In this document: piece after piece, positions 1-5,090 of the stretch
Layout of the letters: each line of letters begins with the position of its first letter
How positions within the stretch are numbered: the stretch's first letter is position 1
Assembly (NCBI GenBank): GCA_010027825.1
Contig: RGUK01000128.1
Span: 1 to 5,164 of the forward strand
DNA length: 5,164 bases
Direction: 5' to 3'
From: a bacterium
Lineage (GTDB): Bacteria > Dependentiae > Babeliae > Babeliales > RVW-14
Made by a program: the position numbers and the translations under genes
The notes under the pieces: generated by a model
Told to the model about the DNA's origin: nothing
Database searches by the model: none
What the model saw: the letters and a program-made list of their open reading frames with translations, nothing else

Positions 1-3000
1 ATTCTCCGGAACCTCCGATAATGCCGGATCCCTTTGGCTTCATGAGACCCACCAATTCGCTTATGCCCTGCCTTATCTGCTCCAGTTCTTCCACTTGCCT
101 GAAAGAAGCATCCTCTATCCTGGAAAGTTCGTCGCTTTGAACCTTGCCCGTTCCAGAACTACCAGCCCTGTCCCTCAAAATTGAATCGCTTATGTCTCTC
201 AGATGGACGGGCTGCACATCGCCCACTTCCCCGCCCTGGTTAGGTCTTGCAACCGGCACCGCATGATGGCCGACGGGGGTCACGGCATATGCCGATGCCA
301 TCTCTATGGATCGGGCCGCCGCACGAGCCGCATCTGGCGCTTTTTGCGTTGTTTTCATGAGGCTTTCCGCCTGTTCGCTTGAAAGTCCGTAGCTGTTGAG
401 TTTGAGCCTGAGTTTCTCCTGTTCTATTGAATTTGAAATTGACATCTCTCTAGGTATGGAAAATCCACTGATTGAATCTTTTATTTGACTAAATGCATCT
501 GCGTTGAATTCTGATGTGCTTTTACTAAGTTCTCTTATTCCTTCGCCGAAGTTTTTGATTGCCTCGCCTATCAATGCGATTTTCTCGGCTATAGGAACAA
601 ATTCTTTAATCTTATCAAGAGGGCTTTTTGCACCAAAAAAGCTCGCTATTCCAGATAAAATGCCAGCACCTGTTCCTGCAAGCATGCCAGCTGAGAACAC
701 TAGCATCCCAGCACCTATCGCAGCCAATCCCGCCCCAATTGTTACTAGATTATTACCATCAATTTCTCCAATTAATTTTAACGATTCCGCAAAGGGTTTA
801 ATTCCTAAAGAAGCAATTCTCAAAGCAACGCCCATGGCCGCTACTGCAACACCCAAGGCGACAAAAGCAGCCGTACCTGCCCCAAAAATTACTGCACCCA
901 CGCCTGTCATCATGATCGCCCCTAATCCAAAAATAGCCGCCCCCAATACACCCAGTGCCAAAGCACCCTTAACCACAGAGCCCCAGTTGACTTCGTTGAA
1001 TGCGGTGAATCCTTTTGCAGATATCCACATAGCAGCGCCTAGTGCGCCAATTGCAGCGGCGCCTATCATGATGCCACCTGTCATATTTCCAAGCAGTTTG
1101 GCTGAAATTGCTAACACTCCAAGTGCTGCCGCACCTTTAATCAAACTACCCCAATTAACTTCGTTGAATGTTTTGAAACCAACCGCAGATATTGTTACTG
1201 CTGCCCCTAGTATTGTAATCGCAGCCGCACCTTTTATAATTGATGTTGTCGCTTTTCCTATAAGTCTAGCCATGCCTATAAGACCTAGCAAAGCAACAGT
1301 TCCTTTAAACATTCCTTCCCAACTAACCTCACTGAATGTTTTGAACCCAAGAGCAGACATTAATAGCGCCGCCCCCAATAATGCTATAGTGCCCGCACCC
1401 TTAATTGTTTTAGTGCTTCCTAATTTTTCAAGCATTTTCCCAAATTTTTCCATACCTCCGCCGACCACTTCTGCCGCTTTATCAGCGGCACTGCCCGCTA
1501 CAGAAGTGGCGGCATCAACCGCAGTTCCTCCCTTGGTAAACAAACCCTTTATTCCGCCCTTCGGGAACAGACCGCCCATAATGCCGGTCAGATTAAGAAG
1601 ACCCGGCCCGACTGTGAGGGCGAGGGCAGAGGCAATAAGGCCAAATTGTATCAGCAAAAGACCCATCATTCCCATGTAGTCAATCATTCCCCTGACGAAC
1701 GAGGAAGTGTAGGCCCTTATGGTCTCGTTCAATTCGTTTATTCTCAGGGCTAGTTTTTCTTCCGGACTTGTGGAAGCCTGCTTTTTTACTGAAATTTCTT
1801 TGAACTTATCGCCCATCTCCCCAGAAAGTTCTCTGTACTTTGCGCTGTCTTTTTTCGCAAGAGCCTTTAGCATCTCGCTAGAATAATCTTTATCTAGAGT
1901 TATTCCCTGTTCGTTTGCAAGCTTGTTTAATTTGTCTCCAGCTACGAGGGCGTTCAGTTCGGCAACCTTCTGCGGATCCAGACCCGCTAGTTGCCGCTTC
2001 ATCTGTTCATCTGTTCCGCCTATGCCGTAGGCGGCCTTCATCTCGTCCGTCAAAGCCCCAGCCATTGCTGTGAAATCCTGTCTCTTGTCCTTAAAGTCAC
2101 TGCTTGTGGCCGAATCCGCAAGCGCTCCGGAGAGGCCTTTTTTCTTTGCAACATCGCCAATTGCCGACAAGTAATCCAAACTGCGACCAAGATAGGCTTG
2201 GCTTTCTTGGTCGGCGGCGATTTTCTTTTCTGCTTCCGTGGAAAATTCGCTAGACTGTATCTCCCGAAGTCCTTCTACGGTTCCGGCCAGACCCTTGCTG
2301 GCTTGTTTGGTTGTCTTTATTAGATTTTCCAATTCAGCTATTTCTATGTCGTATCTTTGTGCCGTGAGAGCAAGTATCTCCTTTTCTTTCTCTGTGAGAT
2401 TATCGAAATCAAAGTCCTTTCCGGACTTGCCCACCCACCCGGCGACTGTATTTTGCAGCTCCTTGGAGAAACCGGCGAGATTTTCCCTGTCTTTCGGGAA
2501 GTTGCCCATCATCATCTGACGGGACGCATTGCCTCCCATTCTATTTGAAACAGTAAAGAGCAAGGATTTTGTCTTTGAGTCGGCGTTCATCATTGAGCTG
2601 TAACTTGACATTGCCGTAAGATATTTTTTTGCGCTTTCTCCGAATCCCGCTTTGTTTGACTCGGCCATGATCTCTATGACGGACTTTGCGACGTCGGCCG
2701 TCAGATTCTTCTGGTTCCTGAAATTTTTGAGTATTTCTTCGGAGGATTTCATGGCTCCAAGAAGTTCGTCGCCTGTAACGCCCGTACTCAAGGCTATATT
2801 GCCCATTCCCCTTGCCAACTCGCTCATTTCGCCCGCACTGAGCGACAAGGTTCTGTGCCAGTCACCGAAAAGATCGGCGGTCTGCTGGGCCTCGGATCCT
2901 ATCATTGTGGAAAGGAACAGCCCCGACTTCATGACCTTCATGCCTTCTTTGTTGTCCTTGAATCCCTTCTTGAGATTGGACATGTAGACCTTCTGCATGA

Positions 3001-4033
3001 GGCTTATGCTTTTTCCGGTCTCGGCAGCAACCTTTCCAAGATCAGAGAAGCCTCTCTGCATGTCCCTGAAGTCGCCGGTTATGCCCTTGGTCTGAAAGGC
3101 TATGAGCCTCATCTCCCTCTGGAAATCCATGGCGTCCGTCACAGATCCAGCGAAAAGCCCCTGCAGGAGATCGGCCTTGCCTCCCATGAGAGCCGTACTC
3201 ATGCCGGTAAGCCAAGACGCTATTTCCTTGTTGCTTCCGGTTCTGAACCCTTTGTTGATGTGTTCTGTGATTTGATTTCCGACCTTTTCGGCCTCTGCTC
3301 CGGCCGCGGCGTCTAATTTAACCTCGTCTATTGTTGCCGTCATTGCAACGGAATTAGACCAGTTTCCACTATTGAATTTTTCTAGCCCGCTCATCGGCCT
3401 TGCTCCAGACGGACCGGGTGGAGTGCCATCAAATAAGTATTTGGGCTTTACTATACCCCCCAATCTGTATCCTTTATTGATGCGGTCTAGTATTCCAGAA
3501 TTTCTTGATGCTCCCTTGCGATTGACAATGAACTCGCCTGGACTAAGCATTGCAGGAACCCTATCGGTTCCTTTTGGCTTGAATCCGAGATCTCCCAACG
3601 ACAACTTTGCCTTGGATTTGATAGACGATCCGCCCGACGTATATTTGGCAATCTTTGCAGACTGAACCTTCTTCTGGTTCTCCAGTATCATTCCAAGTAT
3701 CTTGGTCTGCTCTCTCTGAATGCTTTCAAAACTTCCTTTCGCTGCCGAACCAGTTTGTTGAGACTGCTTGACCTTCTCGAAGGATTTCACAACTTCTTTG
3801 ATCTCATCTACGAACTTCTCCGTCGCCTTGAGACTGCCCTTCAGATCGTCGCCAAGGTCTTCTAGAGCCTTGGCGAGTTTTTCATAGTCCTTGTCGGAGA
3901 CGGAGGATTTAGCCTGTTCAGATGCGTACTTGACGGCCTTGCCTACGGCGCCCTTCAGCATGGACGAGAGCCTCTCCATGGCCGCGTCTTGGAAATTTCC
4001 TATCCTCCCTATCTGGTCTTTTATTTCTGCCAT
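1..4033 (-). CDS. Phage tail tape measure protein (N-terminal 1344 residues; runs off the left edge)
   Basis: This protein would set tail length during assembly, fill the tail tube, and leave it at infection to help DNA cross the host envelope. The frame is open for 1344 codons with no stop, so the C-terminus lies outside the window. The start at 4033 overlaps the previous stop (TGATG) and has a GGAGG. Regions seen: 1-125, charged helical or coiled-coil start; 132-200, module with GTDRVPAMLSPGEFIVN and LGGIV, a signature common in tape measure proteins; 262-440, core region typical of the family (DAMDFQREMRLIAFQTKGI, AAETGKSISLMQKVY, LSTGVTGDELLGAM); 545-775, charged helices; 783-823, hydrophobic; 876-1043, three 56-residue hydrophobic repeats; 1044-1130, a diverged copy and Ala/Gly-rich hydrophobic stretches; 1135-1330, mainly helical with a Glu-rich coil near 1313-1328. 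Residues 860-1200 are encoded by clearly A+T-richer DNA. I would not assign it to T4 gene 29, which encodes a much shorter protein. Confidence in the class is high. Confidence 0.93.
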   Translation of the reverse strand, partial: MAEIKDQIGRIGNFQDAAMERLSSMLKGAVGKAVKYASEQAKSSVSDKDYEKLAKALEDLGDDLKGSLKATEKFVDEIKEVVKSFEKVKQSQQTGSAAKGSFESIQREQTKILGMILENQKKVQSAKIAKYTSGGSSIKSKAKLSLGDLGFKPKGTDRVPAMLSPGEFIVNRKGASRNSGILDRINKGYRLGGIVKPKYLFDGTPPGPSGARPMSGLEKFNSGNWSNSVAMTATIDEVKLDAAAGAEAEKVGNQITEHINKGFRTGSNKEIASWLTGMSTALMGGKADLLQGLFAGSVTDAMDFQREMRLIAFQTKGITGDFRDMQRGFSDLGKVAAETGKSISLMQKVYMSNLKKGFKDNKEGMKVMKSGLFLSTMIGSEAQQTADLFGDWHRTLSLSAGEMSELARGMGNIALSTGVTGDELLGAMKSSEEILKNFRNQKNLTADVAKSVIEIMAESNKAGFGESAKKYLTAMSSYSSMMNADSKTKSLLFTVSNRMGGNASRQMMMGNFPKDRENLAGFSKELQNTVAGWVGKSGKDFDFDNLTEKEKEILALTAQRYDIEIAELENLIKTTKQASKGLAGTVEGLREIQSSEFSTEAEKKIAADQESQAYLGRSLDYLSAIGDVAKKKGLSGALADSATSSDFKDKRQDFTAMAGALTDEMKAAYGIGGTDEQMKRQLAGLDPQKVAELNALVAGDKLNKLANEQGITLDKDYSSEMLKALAKKDSAKYRELSGEMGDKFKEISVKKQASTSPEEKLALRINELNETIRAYTSSFVRGMIDYMGMMGLLLIQFGLIASALALTVGPGLLNLTGIMGGLFPKGGIKGLFTKGGTAVDAATSVAGSAADKAAEVVGGGMEKFGKMLEKLGSTKTIKGAGTIALLGAALLMSALGFKTFSEVSWEGMFKGTVALLGLIGMARLIGKATTSIIKGAAAITILGAAVTISAVGFKTFNEVNWGSLIKGAAALGVLAISAKLLGNMTGGIMIGAAAIGALGAAMWISAKGFTAFNEVNWGSVVKGALALGVLGAAIFGLGAIMMTGVGAVIFGAGTAAFVALGVAVAAMGVALRIASLGIKPFAESLKLIGEIDGNNLVTIGAGLAAIGAGMLVFSAGMLAGTGAGILSGIASFFGAKSPLDKIKEFVPIAEKIALIGEAIKNFGEGIRELSKSTSEFNADAFSQIKDSISGFSIPREMSISNSIEQEKLRLKLNSYGLSSEQAESLMKTTQKAPDAARAAARSIEMASAYAVTPVGHHAVPVARPNQGGEVGDVQPVHLRDISDSILRDRAGSSGTGKVQSDELSRIEDASFRQVEELEQIRQGISELVGLMKPKGSGIIGGSGE
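430..1460. other. A+T-rich block within the tape measure gene
   Basis: The block covers roughly residues 860-1200. Counted G+C: 20 of 60 bases in 601-660, 21 of 60 in 721-780 and 25 of 60 in 1261-1320, against 36 of 60 in 2821-2880 and 31 of 60 in 4201-4260. Codons such as TTA, CTA, ATT and AAT become common here although the reading frame is unbroken. It fits a module acquired from, or exchanged with, an A+T-richer phage (inference). Confidence 0.65.
905..1408 (-). repeat. Three tandem 168-bp (56-residue) repeats in the tape measure gene
   Basis: In gene order the units are 1408-1241, 1240-1073 and 1072-905 (residues 876-931, 932-987, 988-1043). Each has an Ala/Gly-rich hydrophobic stretch (GAxxIxxLGAAxxxSAxG), the core GFKTFSEVSW, GFKTFNEVNW or GFTAFNEVNW at exactly 56-residue spacing (residues 896, 952, 1008), then (F/I/V)KG(T/A)xALxxL. 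The DNA also repeats: the plus strand has AATTAACTTCGTTGAATG at 1153 with close matches 168 bases on either side. A diverged fourth copy follows (residues 1044-1110; GIKPFAESLKLIG at 1077), with spacing lengthened to 69 residues. Repeats with regularly placed aromatic residues are known in tape measure proteins and are one route by which tail length changes. Confidence 0.9.
1460..1513. repeat. Long imperfect inverted repeat with nested hairpin at the edge of the A+T-rich block
   Basis: GCCG-A-CCACTTCTG (1460-1473) and CAGAAGTGGCGGC (1501-1513) pair over 13 bp with one bulged A. Just inside lies a second hairpin, CCGCT (1474-1478) and AGCGG (1484-1488) around TTATC. The remaining 12 bases (1489-1500) are unpaired. 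It encodes residues 841-858 (AATSVAGSAADKAAEVVG) of the tape measure protein and sits where base composition changes and the repeats are about to begin. Complementary GCC/GGC and ACT/AGT codons account for part of it. Confidence 0.6.
1565..1687 (-). other. Hydrophobic, possibly membrane-active segment of the tape measure protein
   Basis: Residues 783-823 run from MIDYMGMMGLLLIQFGLIAS to GPGLLNLTGIMGGLF with almost no charge over about 40 residues, enough for one or two membrane-spanning helices. Tape measure proteins often carry such stretches, thought to help the ejected protein enter the host membrane. It is followed by a Gly/Lys-rich link (824-836) and then the repeat block. Confidence 0.65.
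2184..2213. repeat. 9-bp perfect inverted repeat inside the tape measure gene
   Basis: CGACCAAGA (2184-2192) and TCTTGGTCG (2205-2213) flank a 12-base loop. It covers codons 607-617 (in the stretch ADQESQAYLGR). No T-run follows on either strand, so it is not a terminator. It may be chance. Confidence 0.4.
3455..3571 (-). other. VPAML/PGEF motif module of the tape measure protein
   Basis: Residues 155-193 read GTDRVPAMLSPGEFIVN, then RKGASRNSGILDRINKGYR, then LGG. A 'GTD.VPAML.PGEF..N...A......L..LN.G...GG' pattern is frequent in tape measure and related phage proteins; its biochemical role is not settled as far as I know. In the examples I recall it lies well inside or toward the C-terminal part, whereas here it comes before the core region. 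The DNA from about 3360 to 3500 is richer in A+T than its flanks (23 G/C of 60 bases in 3421-3480). Confidence 0.75.
3554..3572 (+). repeat. 7-bp inverted repeat in the VPAML motif codons
   Basis: AGGAACC (3554-3560) and GGTTCCT (3566-3572) are perfect complements around the 5-base loop CTATC. Three further Ts follow on the plus strand. It overlaps the codons for GTDRVP of the tape measure protein. The hairpin would be short and tight; function unknown. Confidence 0.4.
3849..3876 (+). repeat. 9-bp perfect inverted repeat with a T-run on the plus strand (terminator-like, antisense)
   Basis: Arms TCGCCAAGG (3849-3857) and CCTTGGCGA (3868-3876) enclose a 10-base loop. On the plus strand they are followed by G and five Ts (3878-3882), as in an intrinsic terminator pointing against the genes. 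It lies in codons 53-62 of the tape measure gene (LAKALEDLGD). The repeat is certain; any function is a guess, and codon choice could produce it. Confidence 0.5.
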
Positions 4034-4542
4034 CAGCCTCCGGTGGGCAACTGTTCGCCAGCCTGGCTTAAATTAGTCGCTTTTGGGTTGATTTGCTGTC
4101 TCATCTGCTCCTGCACCTGTCTGCGTATGATCTGCACTTCGGCGGGATCGAAGGTTCTCACCATGGTCATGACGTTCAGCAGGAACTTGTAGTCCAGAAT
4201 CTTCATCTGCCTGATTCCGTTCCACTTGTACGATCTGTACGCCTTGGAGAGGTATCCGTCGGCGGATATGGACTTGTAGGAGAAGGCGGGATTGCCCGTG
4301 CTTATCTCGAGCAACTTCCTTATGTAAGGGAATGTAAGATAATGTAGGTTCACCCCCCAGAGTTTTCCGATGTCCCTGTTGCTCTCGCTCACCACGACGA
4401 GCGGATAGGCGTCATTCTTCCAGAACGCGTAGTTGAAACTTATCAGGCTGCCCTTCATGACAACACCACCGGCGGGAACGGCACTGCGGCCGACGGGACT
4501 GAAAAATTGCTGCAGAATTCTGCTGCGTGGTAGAGGCGCCAT
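4033..4542 (-). CDS. GVNLHYL-motif phage protein, 169 residues, immediately upstream of the tape measure gene
   Basis: This is a complete 169-residue frame ending in TGA at 4035-4033, which overlaps the tape measure ATG by one base (TGATG). Residues 31-72 hold the most recognisable part: GSLISFNYAF, then YPLVVVSES, then GKLWGVNLHYLTFPYIRKLL. Small proteins with a 'G.I.SFNY...PLV.V......GINLHYL...LL' pattern recur in T4-like marine phages. They are usually left hypothetical, and I believe some carry a 'DNA end protector' label; I cannot confirm either here. The first part looks like a small beta-barrel (inference). Residues 100-118 (YRSYKWNGIRQMKILDYK) are basic, and residues 133-151 form a Gln/Arg-rich helix before a loose tail. 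No clear Shine-Dalgarno precedes the ATG at 4542. An internal ATG at residue 29 (4458) is possible, but residues 18-28 read as continuous with the domain. Probable role: tail or virion assembly. Confidence 0.85.
   Translation of the reverse strand: MAPLPRSRILQQFFSPVGRSAVPAGGVVMKGSLISFNYAFWKNDAYPLVVVSESNRDIGKLWGVNLHYLTFPYIRKLLEISTGNPAFSYKSISADGYLSKAYRSYKWNGIRQMKILDYKFLLNVMTMVRTFDPAEVQIIRRQVQEQMRQQINPKATNLSQAGEQLPTGG
4037..4041 (-). promoter_or_regulatory. Ribosome binding site of the tape measure gene
   Basis: The minus strand reads GGAGG then CTG then ATG at 4033, so the spacer is only 3 bases, shorter than usual. It overlaps the last codons of the 169-residue gene. A ribosome ending at the overlapping TGA could restart directly, so translational coupling is likely. 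The next in-frame ATG (residue 19, at 3979) has no comparable site. Confidence 0.5.
4512..4523. repeat. 12-bp perfect palindrome near the start of the 169-residue gene
   Basis: GCAGAATTCTGC is its own reverse complement. It falls in codons 7-11 of the 169-residue gene (SRILQ), about 20 bases into the coding sequence. In RNA it could fold back on itself only poorly, because there is no loop, so it may simply reflect codon choice. Confidence 0.4.
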
Positions 4543-4577
4543 GGATTGTTTCGTTTGGAAAAAGTCGGAGGGATCAT

Positions 4578-4586
4578 CTATTTATG
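4578..4586 (-). promoter_or_regulatory. T4-like late promoter box (CATAAATAG)
   Basis: The minus strand reads CATAAATAG in the only real gap between genes (4619-4543). In T4-like phages, late genes are transcribed from a single -10-type element, TATAAATA, read by host RNA polymerase carrying the phage late sigma factor gp55 and the gp33/gp45 co-activators. Seven of the eight bases match here. By analogy with T4 spacing, transcription would start near 4573, about 31 bases before the ATG at 4542, and would serve the 169-residue gene and the tape measure gene. I saw no other copy of this box in the window. The assignment rests on sequence and position only. Confidence 0.6.
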
Positions 4587-4619
4587 GCATTTTGTCCGAA
4601 TTTTCCGCCGAAACTACGT

Positions 4620-5090
4620 TCAGGTCACATTGGAGGTGTTTGAGAGATCGCCGGAACCTCCGGACACTACTATCTTGCTCTGTGGATCGGCACCCCCCGA
4701 GTTCAGTTCTTCTTGGGCCTTGGCGCTCTTTTGGAAGAAATTTTTGAACTCCTCCACCACGGCCTTCTTGATTTCCTCTGCCGCCTCGTCCTCCGACATG
4801 TCTGAAATTAGGTCTCCGAATAGATTCTCGATGTCCAGCGAGTATGCTTCTCCGTAAGGCTCCGTTTTGTTCTCCTTCTGCACCCTGTATGCGAGGTTGG
4901 ATCCGACCTTGTAGACCCTCACGCCCTCGAAATCCAGCCCGCTGTCAGTGCAGTTGACAAAAACATAGGGACTTTCCTCATTCAGGAAGTCCTCAACCTT
5001 GAAATCACCCTCGGCAAGAATGTTACGTATTATGCCGAGCTCACGCACGGCCTGCTTGTTCTTTTTGTCAAGGAAACTAGAAAAACGCAT
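4620..5090 (-). CDS. Acidic 156-residue phage protein, unknown function (possible tail assembly or structural protein)
   Basis: This 156-residue protein has no function I can name. The start chosen is ATG at 5090 (MRFSSFLDKK). A GAGG lies 8 bases upstream, and the ATG overlaps the preceding stop as TGATG. A GTG start at 5132 would add 14 residues (VRLQHPRPSYEAML) that overlap the upstream gene and do not look protein-like. Seen in order: a basic N-terminal helix (1-27); a mixed segment (28-95) with a compact VRVYKVGSNLAYRVQKE strand-like stretch and EPYGEAYSLDIENLFGDL; a strongly acidic amphipathic helix (97-128, rich in Glu and Asp); and a flexible Gly/Ser/Asn tail (130-156) with GGSG. I recall similar 'YKVG..AYRVQKE...PYG.AY.LD' sequences among T4-like marine phage structural genes, but that is memory and was not checked. 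The size, acidity and place two genes before the tape measure would suit a tail assembly chaperone or a minor virion protein. No frameshift extension is evident. Confidence 0.8.
   Translation of the reverse strand: MRFSSFLDKKNKQAVRELGIIRNILAEGDFKVEDFLNEESPYVFVNCTDSGLDFEGVRVYKVGSNLAYRVQKENKTEPYGEAYSLDIENLFGDLISDMSEDEAAEEIKKAVVEEFKNFFQKSAKAQEELNSGGADPQSKIVVSGGSGDLSNTSNVT

Noticed and set aside
504..1679. 391-codon plus-strand open frame rich in Pro, Ala and Ile
   Set aside because: It is antisense to the Ala/Gly-rich repeat region of the tape measure gene. Reversed GCN/GGN codons give Pro/Ala/Ile and few stops. Its repeats mirror the 168-bp units, it shows no domain, and no good ribosome site precedes it.
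2855..3316. 153-codon plus-strand open frame
   Set aside because: It is antisense to the conserved core of the tape measure gene, with mixed composition and no recognisable motif.
4081..4087. In-frame CCCAAAA heptamer near the end of the 169-residue gene, a possible -1 frameshift site leading into the tape measure frame
   Set aside because: The tape measure gene is indeed in the -1 frame, but that frame has a TAA at 4075-4073, two codons after the slip. No fusion would form, and the shifted product would merely be shorter.
4457..4577. Possible 40-codon small gene starting MIPPTFSKRNN, ending in an ATGA overlap with the internal ATG at 4458
   Set aside because: Its ATG lies upstream of the predicted transcription start, the translation is unlike a folded protein, and it overlaps the better-supported frame of the 169-residue gene.
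4590..4619. Possible terminator between the 156-residue gene and the late promoter
   Set aside because: Only a 4-bp stem (TTTC/GAAA) is visible and no T-run follows it, so read-through is as likely.
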